DNA of 64,000 bases from Novosphingobium barchaimii LL02 (GTDB lineage Bacteria > Pseudomonadota > Alphaproteobacteria > Sphingomonadales > Sphingomonadaceae): NCBI RefSeq assembly GCF_001046635.1, contig NZ_KQ130453.1, positions 501,001 to 565,000 of the forward strand. Direction: 5' to 3'. The notes beneath the pieces were generated by a model. That model saw only the letters and a program-made list of their open reading frames with translations, searched no databases and was not told the origin of the DNA. This document shows positions 27,250 through 36,002 of the stretch, piece after piece. A program made the translations under genes and the position numbers. Positions within the stretch are counted from its first letter, which is position 1. Each line of letters begins with the position of its first letter.

Positions 27250-28176
27250 CTATCTGATGCGGAACGCGCTTCGTGACGGGGAAGGTCTCTGCGCCGGCCT
27301 TGCGCTGGCGGCGGCGAAATCGGCGAGCATACGCAGGGTGTCCGGTTTGCGCCCGGTGAAGAGGGCGAAGGCATGGGCGGCCTGCATCACGGCCATTCCG
27401 CCGCCGTCAAGCGTAGCGCAGCCCAAGGCTTTTGCGGCTTTCAGAATCTCGGTTTCCAGAGGAAAGTAGATGATGTCCGAAACCCACATTTCGCTTGAGA
27501 GTAGTGCGGGATCGAAGGGTAGTCCGGGGTGGCTGAGCATGCCGACGGGCGATGCCTGAACGACGCCATCAGTGCCGGAGATCGCATCTTCGACGGTCGA
27601 TGCGGCAATCACCTGCGCCTCGGGGAACAGCCCGGACAGGCGCTCCACCAGAGCTTTCGCGCGGGCTGCAGCGGGGTCGAAGATGGACAGATGGCGGGCG
27701 CCAAGGTCGAGGTGGGCATAGCCTACCGCTGCTGCCGCGCCGCCTGCGCCGATCATGGCTACCCGGCAGCGCGGCAAGCTGCCCAGACCGGCGAGAAAGT
27801 GGGCGCGGTAGCCCGACCAGTCGGTGTTGTCGCCGATCATACGACCCTGGCGTAGCAACACAGTGTTGACCGCGCCGAGGCGGCGGGCAGCATCGGAGAG
27901 TTCGTCCATCAAGGGCAGGACCGCGTTCTTGAAGGGATGGGTGACGTTGAACCCGTCGAACCCGATCCTTGCCAGCATGTCCAGAAACTCGCCGAGGTCG
28001 TTTCCGAAGCCGATCACTTCGCTGTCCAGAATGCGGTAGACGAGCGGCAGTCCCATGGCCGCCGCTTCGCCTTCGTGCATGGCGCGGCTGCGCGATCCGC
28101 CGATGCCGGTGCCGATCAGGGCGCAGAGAGTGGACGAGCGCGAGGCGCCCGTGGCAGCCACCGGGGAATGGAACAT
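27250..28176 (-). CDS. Shikimate/quinate dehydrogenase (AroE/YdiB family)
   Basis: A 308-residue shikimate dehydrogenase homologue. The N-terminal substrate domain has IGTGIGGSRSRAMHE, where SRS corresponds to the SxS shikimate-binding motif, and GFNVTHPFKNAVLP with the catalytic Lys. The Rossmann domain is MIGAGGAAAAVGYAHL. It ends with a GGGMAVMQAAHAF motif. Because it is paired with an AAHS transporter and lies tail to tail with quiC, it is more likely a catabolic quinate/shikimate dehydrogenase that makes 3-dehydroshikimate/3-dehydroquinate than the biosynthetic AroE. A GDNTDWSGY motif replaces the usual GxNTDxxG. AAGGA precedes the ATG. Confidence 0.85.
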   Translation of the reverse strand: MFHSPVAATGASRSSTLCALIGTGIGGSRSRAMHEGEAAAMGLPLVYRILDSEVIGFGNDLGEFLDMLARIGFDGFNVTHPFKNAVLPLMDELSDAARRLGAVNTVLLRQGRMIGDNTDWSGYRAHFLAGLGSLPRCRVAMIGAGGAAAAVGYAHLDLGARHLSIFDPAAARAKALVERLSGLFPEAQVIAASTVEDAISGTDGVVQASPVGMLSHPGLPFDPALLSSEMWVSDIIYFPLETEILKAAKALGCATLDGGGMAVMQAAHAFALFTGRKPDTLRMLADFAAASARPAQRPSPSRSAFRIR

Positions 28177-28207
28177 GAAAAACGATCCTTTGAAAGGAGA
28201 AAGGCGC

Positions 28208-29572
28208 TCAGTCCTCGGCCGGGAGACGGATCAACGAGGCGCACAGTCCTGCCAAGACCGCCGGAACCGCGAAGATCACGAAGATCACAGGCAGCGCTAC
28301 TTTCTCCGCCAGCAGAATTCCGCCCAGCATTGGCCCGATCACCGCGCCGATGCGGCCCACGCCCATCGCCCAGCCAAGCCCGGTGCTGCGGACCTCCGCG
28401 GGGTAGAATCTGGTGGCGAGCGGGTAGCAGCCGTTGAAGCCGCCCTGGATGAAGGCGCCGATGAGAAAGGCGGTCGACAGCGTTGCGGCGATCGGCATGG
28501 ACACGGCGCCAAACACGACGAGGGCTCCGGCGGCCAGCACCATGTAGATCAGGATCAGGCGGCGCAGGTCGATGCGCGATGCGGCAAGGCCGATCGAGGT
28601 AATGCCGATGAAAGCCCCGATGTTGTAGATCGCCCCGGCATAGATGGCCTCGGTGGCGGGCAGTCCGGCCTCGACCGCCAGCTTGGGAATCCAGCTGATG
28701 ACGAAGTAGAGCGTCATGAAGCCGAAGATCGTCGCCATCCACAGCAGCAACGTGCCACGGGTGCGGCCTGCACCAAGTACGCCGCGCAGGCCGATCTGGC
28801 TCTTTTCCGCGATGCGGAGTTCGGGAAGGGCCTCCAGCGGGGGCCGGCCGATCGAGACGAGCAGTTTGTTGGCGCGGGCAAGGGCGTTGCGGGGCTGGTT
28901 GGAAATCAGGAAGTCGACGGATTCGGGCAGCAGCAGCCACACCAGCGGCAGGGCGGCCGCGCACAGGATAGCCGCGCCCAGCAGCATCGCCTGCCATCCG
29001 TGAAGGTCGATCTGATGAGCAACCACGAAGCCGGTAACAGTCGCACCGACCGGGTAGCCCGCCTGCAGGAAGCCGACTGCGAAGGTGCGGTGCCGCGCAG
29101 GCGCATACTCTGCAGTCAGCGCCGCCATGCTGGCAAGCACGGTGCCGATGCCGATGCCGACGATAAAGCGCGAGACGATGAGTTCAGTGATGGATCCGGC
29201 CAGCGCCGATCCGAACATCGCGGTCGCCATCATCACCAGCGAGGCGAGTATCAGCTTGCGGCGGCCGAAGCGGTCGGCCAGCGGGGCGATGAGCAACCCA
29301 CCTGCGGCCATGCCGGCAAGGCTGGCGCTGAATACGACGCCGAGATTTTCCGGGCTGATCTGCCAGTCGGCCGAAAGCGCCGGGGCAATGTAGGAGAGGA
29401 TCAGCACGTCCATACCGTCCAGCATGTTGAGTACGAAACAGATCGCCACGATGAGGACCTGGCGCAGCGTCCAAAAATCGCTGCCCTGCGCAATACCCCC
29501 GGTCGTGCCCCGTTCGGTTACAGTCACATAGGGCCGCACGGATACTGATCCGGCTGCGGAATAACTGGGCAT
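28208..29572 (-). CDS. AAHS-family aromatic acid/quinate:proton symporter
   Basis: A 454-residue major facilitator with twelve predicted helices. It carries the AAHS signature DGMDVLILSYIAPAL in helix 1 (the Asp residues needed for aromatic acid transport), the loop 2-3 motif LADRFGRRKLI, and GWAMGVGRIGAVIGPMLGG in helix 11. PcaK, VanK and the shikimate/quinate carriers belong here. ATG 29572 fits AAAGG better than ATG 29590. It lies 31 bases upstream of the dehydrogenase, so the substrate is probably shikimate or quinate rather than protocatechuate; this is inference. Confidence 0.87.
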   Translation of the reverse strand: MPSYSAAGSVSVRPYVTVTERGTTGGIAQGSDFWTLRQVLIVAICFVLNMLDGMDVLILSYIAPALSADWQISPENLGVVFSASLAGMAAGGLLIAPLADRFGRRKLILASLVMMATAMFGSALAGSITELIVSRFIVGIGIGTVLASMAALTAEYAPARHRTFAVGFLQAGYPVGATVTGFVVAHQIDLHGWQAMLLGAAILCAAALPLVWLLLPESVDFLISNQPRNALARANKLLVSIGRPPLEALPELRIAEKSQIGLRGVLGAGRTRGTLLLWMATIFGFMTLYFVISWIPKLAVEAGLPATEAIYAGAIYNIGAFIGITSIGLAASRIDLRRLILIYMVLAAGALVVFGAVSMPIAATLSTAFLIGAFIQGGFNGCYPLATRFYPAEVRSTGLGWAMGVGRIGAVIGPMLGGILLAEKVALPVIFVIFAVPAVLAGLCASLIRLPAED

Positions 29573-29724
29573 TGTAACGCCTTTCCCCATCCTCTTGCGG
29601 CGCTTGATGCGCGCCTTTGCAGTTCCTGGCGATCGGATTGCGACGTGGCCGCTCCGATGCCGACATCCTCAGGGTGCGATTTCGCACCGGTATTGGCCAG
29701 AGCACCCAACGATGTGATTCATGC

Positions 29725-29762
29725 CCTTATGTTATATCCTGCCATTATATTATCCGTTATGG
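29725..29762. promoter_or_regulatory. AT-rich region between lysR and the AAHS transporter
   Basis: Just past the LysR stop codon, a roughly 38-base AT-rich island stands out in GC-rich DNA. On the minus strand it contains two related half-sites, GGATAATATAA and GGATATAACATAA, 16 bases apart. It is a plausible promoter/operator for the transporter-dehydrogenase pair. Confidence 0.35.
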
Positions 29763-30680
29763 CGGCGGCATTGCGGAAAGGGCGGGCGCTCTTGGCAGGT
29801 TCAGCAGAATGTTACGCGCTATTTCCTCGAAAGTTTCGCCGACCAGGGTTCGCGCGGTGTCTAGGTTGCGGCTGACGTAGACCGGCAGCACGCCCGGCGT
29901 CTCGAACTCCAAAAAACGCACGGTATCGGCATGGGCCTGCATGGCGGTGAAACTGTCCACCAGAGCGATGCCCATGCCATTGGCGACGAAGGCAACGGCG
30001 GTTTCTGCGAAGCGCACGTAAGTGGCCACTTCCAGCTCTTCGCCGGCGTCTGCGTACATCTGGGCGATAATTCGCCCGTGCGGCGTATCGCGGCGGAATG
30101 ATTGGATGCGCTCACCGCGAATATCGGCGACCGTGATGCGCTCGCGTTCGGCGAGCGGGTGTCCGGCCGGAACCGCGCAGACCATGCGCCCGCTGCCGAT
30201 CCGGCTGGACAGCACGTTTGGGTGGTCGATGGGGAATACCGTCATGGCATAGTCGCCGCGCTGGAGCGCCAGCCAGTCCACCGCCTGCTCGACCGAGAGA
30301 ATGTCGAACTGGATCGTCAGCCCCGGATAGTTGCCGGTAAGCCGCGAGAGCATCTGCGGCACCATCGAATGGCCCAGCGAAGGCGATGCGCCAACGGCAA
30401 AGGTACGGTCTTCCCCCTTGGCGAGCCGCTGGACGATATGTTCTAGGTCGCTGAAACCTTTGTAGATCTGTTCGATCTCGTCGAACAGAACGCGGGCCTC
30501 GGGCGTGGGAACAAGTCTGCCGCGGGTGCGATCGAATAGACGGAAGCGTAACTTGTCCTCCATGTGGCCAAGCATGCGGCTGAGGCCGGGCTGCGATGTG
30601 CCCAGCATGCGCGCGGCGCCGCTCACCGTCTTGGTGATCATTACGCCGCGAAAGATCTCGATCTGCCTGATAGTCAGCAT
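29757..30680 (-). CDS. LysR-type regulator of the quinate/shikimate genes
   Basis: A 307-residue regulator of normal LysR length. The winged helix covers residues 1-60 (LTIRQIEIFRGVMITKTVSGAARMLGTSQPGLSRMLGHME). The effector domain starts DRTFAVGASPSLGHSMVP, and the usual substrate cleft loops follow. ATG 30680 is preferred over 30695 by ribosome binding and by where homologues usually begin. It lies upstream of and in line with the AAHS transporter and dehydrogenase, so control of these is likely (inference). Confidence 0.85.
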   Translation of the reverse strand: MLTIRQIEIFRGVMITKTVSGAARMLGTSQPGLSRMLGHMEDKLRFRLFDRTRGRLVPTPEARVLFDEIEQIYKGFSDLEHIVQRLAKGEDRTFAVGASPSLGHSMVPQMLSRLTGNYPGLTIQFDILSVEQAVDWLALQRGDYAMTVFPIDHPNVLSSRIGSGRMVCAVPAGHPLAERERITVADIRGERIQSFRRDTPHGRIIAQMYADAGEELEVATYVRFAETAVAFVANGMGIALVDSFTAMQAHADTVRFLEFETPGVLPVYVSRNLDTARTLVGETFEEIARNILLNLPRAPALSAMPPP

Positions 30681-30770
30681 GAACTTCGCTAGCATGGCGT
30701 CAGATGGTCGCCAACCGGGATACGCAAGGCGGTGTTTGGCGGGCTTGCCACTCCGCCCCGGCGAGCAGCG

Positions 30771-32456
30771 TTAAAGGTCGAGCGCCGCTGTCAGGTCGCC
30801 CGGCGCAACACCGCCCGCCGCGATCATGGCCTGTTCGCGCATGAGAAGGCCGGGCAGTTTCTCCAGCCCGAAGCGCCGGGTGAGAAAGCGCGAGATCGAG
30901 CCGGTGTCGTAAACAGTATGATCCACCGTCCCGCGGCGCGCATGGGGCGAGACGACGACGGCTGGAATACGCGTGCCAGGGCCCCACCGGTCTCCCTTTG
31001 GCGGCGCGACATGGTCCCACCATCCGCCGTTCTCGTCGAAGGTGATGACCACCATCATGCGCTCCCACTGCGGGCTGGCGCGCAGGGTGTCGATCACGGC
31101 GGCAAGGTGGCGGTCACCGGCATCGATGTCCGAGTAGCCGGCGTGCATGTTGAGGTTGCCTTGCGGCTTGTAGAAGCTGACCGCAGGCAGGCGCCCCGCT
31201 TCGGCATCGGCAAGGAAGTGGTTGGTGCGTGCGGTGCTGCCTTCGCCGGCATCGCGCAGGTGTTCCTCACGGTCTTTCGTGCCCGGCGCGAAGCGGCCGT
31301 AATAGTTGAAAGGCTGGTGGTGAGGCTGGAAGTTCGGACGCGAGGGGAACTGCATGGTGTTGCCATTACCGCCCAGCGCTGCATTCCAGCCGCCAGCGTA
31401 CCATGCCCAACCGATCCCGCGCGCCGAAAGGACATCGCCGATCGTCTTGTGCTGCTGCGGCACCAGCGTGTGTGCGCTCGACCAGTCGGCATACCCCGGC
31501 TTCGCGGGGTCGAGCTGGTAGGTCGGCGCGTAAGGCGGGAGCATGGTGTTTACCGCCCAGAAGTCAGGCGAGAGCGTGCTGGGCGCAAAGCTGGCGGGCC
31601 CGTCCATCGCGCTGGCCGATGTTTTTGCCGCCAGCTTGAGCCGGATGCCGGTCGGGTCTGCGCCTTCGATCTGCGCGATGCTCTTGGCGGGCGGGCCCTT
31701 GTCAGCATCGGGATAGAAGGGCGGCTGCGCGGCGATCAGGTATTGGTGGTTGAGGAACGAGCCGCCGAAAGCGCCCATGAAAAAGTTGTCGCACAACGTG
31801 AACTCGCGTGCAGTCTGCCACAGGCGCAGCTGCGCCCGGCTGTCACCGTAGTGCCCCATGACCAGCGCGCCGCTGTCGCCCCAGGCGACGAAACCATCGT
31901 TGCGTCCGCCGTTGATCTGCCACTGGTTCTGGTAGAATGCATGGACGAGATCACGCGTCACCACGCCCTGAGGCAGCGGATCGCCATCGGGGGTCTTAAG
32001 CGCGAAGGGAGCGTTGGGCAGAAGCGGCAGGTCGTCCGGGCCGATGGCGTATTCGGTGTGTTCGACCACCTGTTTGTCCGGGACGAGGCCTTCCCAGATC
32101 TTGGGCAGCTTGTCGAATGGCTTGCCGTCACGGTCGCGCTGTATGCAACGGTCGGCAGGGACGGAGGCAAGTGGCTGCTCCAGGCCCGGGAAATCGGCGA
32201 AGAGATTGTTGAAGCTGCGGTTTTCGGCATAAATCACCACTACCGTGTCGATCGCTTCGCGCAGTCTGGTGTCGCTGACAGGGTGGGTAGGTCGCTTATG
32301 GGTTGCGCGTGCGTCGCGCGCCGGGGCGGCAGTAGCAGGGCTGCCTGCCGCAGCGGCGGCTCCCAATGCGGCCAGGCCTTCGAGGAACTTGCGCCGGTCA
32401 GCCTTGAGGGGAGGGGGAGTGAGAGGCGTTGAGTGGTCGGAATCGTGCTTGGACAT
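30771..32456 (-). CDS. Tat-exported acid phosphatase of the AcpA/phospholipase C-like family
   Basis: A 561-residue secreted phosphoesterase. The N-terminus has a twin-arginine signal, DRRKFLEGLAALGAAAAAG (residues 20-38). Catalytic segments of the family are IYAENRSFNNLF (nucleophile/metal region), FGGSFLNHQYLI and ITFDENGGWWDHVAPPKG. These enzymes release phosphate from diverse organic esters in the periplasm. A GAGGA site precedes the ATG. The gene appears monocistronic. No clear Pho box was found in the correct orientation upstream, so phosphate control is unproven. Confidence 0.88.
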   Translation of the reverse strand: MSKHDSDHSTPLTPPPLKADRRKFLEGLAALGAAAAAGSPATAAPARDARATHKRPTHPVSDTRLREAIDTVVVIYAENRSFNNLFADFPGLEQPLASVPADRCIQRDRDGKPFDKLPKIWEGLVPDKQVVEHTEYAIGPDDLPLLPNAPFALKTPDGDPLPQGVVTRDLVHAFYQNQWQINGGRNDGFVAWGDSGALVMGHYGDSRAQLRLWQTAREFTLCDNFFMGAFGGSFLNHQYLIAAQPPFYPDADKGPPAKSIAQIEGADPTGIRLKLAAKTSASAMDGPASFAPSTLSPDFWAVNTMLPPYAPTYQLDPAKPGYADWSSAHTLVPQQHKTIGDVLSARGIGWAWYAGGWNAALGGNGNTMQFPSRPNFQPHHQPFNYYGRFAPGTKDREEHLRDAGEGSTARTNHFLADAEAGRLPAVSFYKPQGNLNMHAGYSDIDAGDRHLAAVIDTLRASPQWERMMVVITFDENGGWWDHVAPPKGDRWGPGTRIPAVVVSPHARRGTVDHTVYDTGSISRFLTRRFGLEKLPGLLMREQAMIAAGGVAPGDLTAALDL

Positions 32457-32625
32457 GGCGTTCCTCGGCAGTGCGGTGCAGCCCTCGACAGGCAGTGCGC
32501 GCCGCTTGTGGCGAGGACACCCGCTACGTCAATCGCAAATGCCGCAAGCGTCATGCATGACCGGGCACGGGAAGGGGCCGGGTTGTTGTCGGCTAATGCC
32601 GATGCCTAAATATCGAGAACTTCAT

Positions 32626-32655
32626 GCACGCTTCGCGATACATGCGAAGACGTGC
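32626..32655 (-). terminator. Terminator-like hairpin after the mucR-like gene
   Basis: GCACG-CTTCGC (32626-32636) pairs with GCGAAG-a-CGTGC (32644-32655): eleven base pairs, one bulged A and a seven-base loop. It lies about 50 bases beyond the mucR-like stop and before the acid phosphatase promoter. There is no strong T run. Confidence 0.5.
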
Positions 32656-32706
32656 GCGGGAGCCGGAAACCGGCCGCCACACTGGTACGTGTCAAGCGCT
32701 TGTCAC

Positions 32707-33426
32707 TCACGCTTCAGGTGCGCTTTTCGGCCTCGCCATCCGGGCGCGTCGTGCCTTCGGCTCGGCGGTCGTATTGGCCGGGGCCATGGCGGAGGGTTCG
32801 GGTGCGTTTGCCGGTGAATCTTCGATGGTAGCTTTTGCCTTGGCGCGGCTCGGCTTAGCGGGAGCATCCGCTACGACAGTCGCCTCGGCATTGGCAGGGG
32901 GCACCGTCTTGACCTTGGGCGCGCTGGGCTTTTTCGATGCGCTGGCTTTCGTAGCCGCCTTTGCCTTGGGAGCGGCAGCGGGAGCAGGGGCGGCTTCGGC
33001 GGCCGGTGCCGCCACCGTCGACGCGGCGGACGGACGACGACCGAGGCCCAGGCGCACGGAAACCTCCCGGCGCATTTCCGAATAGGCCGGGGCCACAATC
33101 GGATAGTCTTTGGGCAGGTTGTAACGTTCCCGATATTCGGCGGGGGTCAGACCATTGCTGGCAAGGTGGCGCTTGAGGGTCTTGTAAGGTTTGCCGTCGA
33201 TCAGGCTGAGCAGATGATCCCGCGAAGCCAGGCTCTTGCGCACACTCACGGCTGGAACATATTCGGGCACCGATACGGGATCGGGTTCCACCTGGCCGGT
33301 AAGCGCTGCCCTGGTCGTCTGGATCAGGCCGGCAAGCTCAGTACTCGCCACAATGTTGTTGGCCACATAGGCACTCAGGAGTTGCACCGTCAGAGTGGTA
33401 AGATCGAGCTGTTCGGTTTCTGGCAT
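32707..33426 (-). CDS. MucR/Ros-family regulator with altered zinc site and long basic Ala/Pro tail
   Basis: A 239-residue MucR homologue. Residues 1-128 align with normal MucR proteins (LTTLTVQLLSAYVANN, PAVSVRKSLASRDHLLSLIDGKPYKTLKRHLASNGLTPAEYRERY). At the zinc-finger positions, Ser74, Asp77, His87 and Asn91 replace the usual Cys, Asp/Cys, His, His, so two ligands are lost. Some Mesorhizobium homologues also work without zinc. Residues 131-239 are an Ala/Pro/Lys/Arg-rich low-complexity tail like histone H1 tails, roughly 100 residues beyond the usual end. MucR proteins are H-NS-like DNA-bridging silencers; the tail may add non-specific DNA binding. ATG 33426 has GGGAG six bases upstream. 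Confidence 0.85.
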   Translation of the reverse strand: MPETEQLDLTTLTVQLLSAYVANNIVASTELAGLIQTTRAALTGQVEPDPVSVPEYVPAVSVRKSLASRDHLLSLIDGKPYKTLKRHLASNGLTPAEYRERYNLPKDYPIVAPAYSEMRREVSVRLGLGRRPSAASTVAAPAAEAAPAPAAAPKAKAATKASASKKPSAPKVKTVPPANAEATVVADAPAKPSRAKAKATIEDSPANAPEPSAMAPANTTAEPKARRARMARPKSAPEA

Positions 33427-33565
33427 GAGTTTCTCCCGGAAAGTGCCGCATCGTATTCGCTGTATTTCGATCAGCGAACCCAATTGATGAGCGGACCATT
33501 GATTACCAGCACACGACAGGGCTGCTCGTCAACGCAAATGACCATTTGCAGCGCCCTACGGACAC

Positions 33566-33985
33566 TTGGACGCACCATCGCCTGTATTGGAAGCCATTTG
33601 CGGGCGGCGTCTTGCGGTCTTCGACCTCGACGATTTCAAGCAGATCGACGACTGGTACGGCCCACGCTGCGGGCGACCTTGTGTTGGCCCGCTTCGCCGC
33701 GATCCTGCGCTTCGGCATGCGCGAAGGAGACCTGATCGCCCGGCCCGGAGAAGAGGAGTTCGCGTATGCCAAACGATCATGCGTTCGGTGTGCTAGCGTC
33801 TTCGCAAGCGCCCCGAACAGACATCCGTGTAGGACGCATCTGGCGCAGTTATCCGCACGACGGTGAGCGTCGTCATCGTGGGCCTCATTCCCGGACAGGA
33901 CAGCAGCGACGCGATTAAGAATGCGGATGGAGCCCTGTACCGGGCCAAGCAGTCGGGCATGAACCAGTGCGTCGATGTGGCCTGA
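33566..33985 (+). pseudogene. Broken GGDEF (diguanylate cyclase) domain remnant
   Basis: Pieces of one GGDEF domain occur in order but in different frames: AVFDLDDFKQIDDWYG (about 33619-33666), then AHAAGDLVLARFAAILRFGM with RPGEEEFAYAK in place of the GGDEF loop (about 33663-33776), then a C-terminal part DAIKNADGALYRAKQSGMN ending at the TGA at 33983. At least two frameshifts and the loss of GGDEF to PGEEEF mean it cannot make active cyclase. No N-terminal sensor is left. A relic rather than a functional gene. Confidence 0.75.
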
Positions 33986-34050
33986 GTGATGGGCCATGTG
34001 CGGTCGATTTTGCGTGGTACGTGCTGCTTTCCTGGCTTATGCAGTAAGCC

Positions 34051-34947
34051 ATGATTGAAATGGTGATAGAACAGCGTCGGCGCAGTCTTGGCGGAGGGCT
34101 CGACGTCGGCCGCGTCCTGCCTTTCGCGAAGCGGCGCATGGTGGGGCCTTTCGTGTTTTTCGACCACATGGGACCGCTGGACGTGGCCGCAGGCGCGCCG
34201 CGCAGCCTGGATGTGCGCCCGCATCCGCATATCGGCCTGTCGACCGTGACATACCTGTTCTCGGGCGAGATCGTTCACCGCGACAGCGTCGGTTCGCATC
34301 AGGCGATCCGCCCTCAGGAAGTGAACTGGATGACTGCGGGCAGCGGCATCACCCATAGCGAGCGCTTCGAGAAAGCGCGCAGTGTGGGTGATCATCTGCA
34401 TGGTATCCAGGCCTGGGTGGCCTTGCCCGATAGCGACGAGGAAACTGCGCCGTCCTTCTCTCACCATGCCGGGGACGACCTGCCACAGTGGAGCGATGCC
34501 GGAGTTTGCGGCCAGCTGATCGCGGGCAGTGCCTATGGCCTCACCGCCAGCGTGCGTACGCATTCACCGCTGTTCTACGCACACCTCGACATGGATGCCG
34601 GCGCCGAGGCCGAAATCCCCGTGGGCCATGCCGAGCGCGCGGTCTATATCGCGACCGGGGCGATCGAACTGGACGGCCAGCGCTATGGGGCAGGGCAGAT
34701 GCTCGTGCTTGGCGCCGATGCCTCGCGCATGACGGCGGCCGAGGGTTCCACGGTCATGGTGCTGGGCGGTGAGCCGGTGGGGGAGCGTTTTCTCTACTGG
34801 AACTTTGTCTCGTCTTCGAAGGACCGGCTACGGCAGGCCGCTGCCGACTGGGATGCAGGCCGCATGAAGCTGCCAGATGCCGACGATCAGGAATTCATCC
34901 CCTTGCCCGACGATCCCTTCCTGAAACCGCCGCCGGCGATGTCATGA
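34051..34947 (+). CDS. Pirin family protein
   Basis: A 298-residue bicupin pirin. The N-terminal cupin has RPHPHIGLSTVTYLFSGEI and TAGSGITHSERF, which supply the three His and one Glu iron ligands. The C-terminal cupin, including AVYIATGAIELDGQRYGAGQ, lacks a metal set, as usual. Bacterial pirins act as redox or quercetinase-like proteins, and some bind metabolic enzymes. The ribosome binding site is weak. The gene is alone, tail to tail with a LysR gene ten bases away. Confidence 0.87.
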   Translation: MIEMVIEQRRRSLGGGLDVGRVLPFAKRRMVGPFVFFDHMGPLDVAAGAPRSLDVRPHPHIGLSTVTYLFSGEIVHRDSVGSHQAIRPQEVNWMTAGSGITHSERFEKARSVGDHLHGIQAWVALPDSDEETAPSFSHHAGDDLPQWSDAGVCGQLIAGSAYGLTASVRTHSPLFYAHLDMDAGAEAEIPVGHAERAVYIATGAIELDGQRYGAGQMLVLGADASRMTAAEGSTVMVLGGEPVGERFLYWNFVSSSKDRLRQAAADWDAGRMKLPDADDQEFIPLPDDPFLKPPPAMS

Positions 34948-34957
34948 TCGCGTAAGG

Positions 34958-35887
34958 TCAGATATCGGCCATTTCCTCCAGCTCGCGGTCGCCTGCGCCG
35001 AGGGTCACGAACTGGTCGAGCAGCCACGAAGCCGCCGGGCCAGGCGGCGTGTCGCGGCGCCAGATGCCGGAAAACCGGTAGGTGCCGCCGATGTGATCGG
35101 GCATGACGAGCCGGACCAGCGTGCCGGCCATCAGGTCGCCCTCGATCATCTGTAACGGCATGTTGCCCCAGCCGATGCCCTGCCGCAGCAGCGCGTGCTT
35201 TGCGCCAAGGTCCGCGAGACGCCAGGTCTTGGGACTGACCACCGAATAGTCCTGTCCTTCGGTGAAGCGCGAACGATCGGTCAGCACCAGCTGAATGTGT
35301 TCGCGCCCGGCACCCGGCGGGATCAGTGTCATCTGCCCGAGCGGATGATCCGGCGCGGCGACAGGAACCATCGGCACGGAGCCCGCGAGCCGGCTCTCTA
35401 TCCCCTCGACCCCGGCAGACAGCGGCCCCGAAAGGCCGATGACGCTTGTCCCGTCGAGCACCATGGCAGTTACCGCGCCCAGCGCCTCGACATGGAGGCG
35501 TAGTTGGACGGTGGGAAACTGCGCTGCGAAATCGCGCAGGACCTGCCCGAGCCGCTCGGCAGGGAGCATGACGTCTACTGCAAGGTCGACTTCGGCTTCC
35601 AGCCCGTCGAGCAGGCCTTTCACCGTGGCGCGCAGGCCGTCGATCCCCTGCGCTACGCTGCGGGCCTCGGCCAGCACCGCGCGGCCGGCAACCGTCAGCT
35701 TGGGCTTGCGGGTGCCTTCGCGCTCGAACAAGGTCAGGCCCAGCTGCGTTTCGAGATTGGCGATGCCATAACTGATGACCGAAACCGCACGATTGAGCTT
35801 GCGCCCGGCGCCGGCGAAGCTGCCGCTATCGACGATCGCCAGCAGGATGCGCAGCTGATCCAGGGTGGGGGTGCCGGGATTGTTCAC
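34958..35887 (-). CDS. LysR-type regulator, divergent from a pirin gene
   Basis: A 309-residue LysR regulator. The winged helix lies at about 5-65 (TLDQLRILLAIVDSGSFAGAGRKLNRAVSVISYGIANLE) and the effector domain begins EVDLAVDVMLPAERLGQVL. The start is taken as GTG 35887 with GAGGA nine bases upstream; the open frame runs back to 36064 but would cross the divergent pirin promoter and its first codons. It is divergent from the pirin gene at 36003, a recurrent LysR-pirin arrangement, and probably regulates it. Confidence 0.82.
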   Translation of the reverse strand: MNNPGTPTLDQLRILLAIVDSGSFAGAGRKLNRAVSVISYGIANLETQLGLTLFEREGTRKPKLTVAGRAVLAEARSVAQGIDGLRATVKGLLDGLEAEVDLAVDVMLPAERLGQVLRDFAAQFPTVQLRLHVEALGAVTAMVLDGTSVIGLSGPLSAGVEGIESRLAGSVPMVPVAAPDHPLGQMTLIPPGAGREHIQLVLTDRSRFTEGQDYSVVSPKTWRLADLGAKHALLRQGIGWGNMPLQMIEGDLMAGTLVRLVMPDHIGGTYRFSGIWRRDTPPGPAASWLLDQFVTLGAGDRELEEMADI

Positions 35888-36002
35888 TTTTCTATTTCCT
35901 CGAACAAACTGCGCAATTTTATCTCTCTGACCAAGAAAGTCGGGGGAGTCTAGATAGGTCTCAACGGGACGCAGGATGCGCCCCTCCACCGGAGACCTTA
36001 CC

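Noticed and set aside
32689-32706. Pho box-like direct repeat, GTGTCAA-4-TTGTCAC
   Set aside because: Spacing is right, but it is in the opposite orientation to the acid phosphatase, over 230 bases from its start, abuts the mucR-like stop, and is nearly palindromic, so it may be chance.
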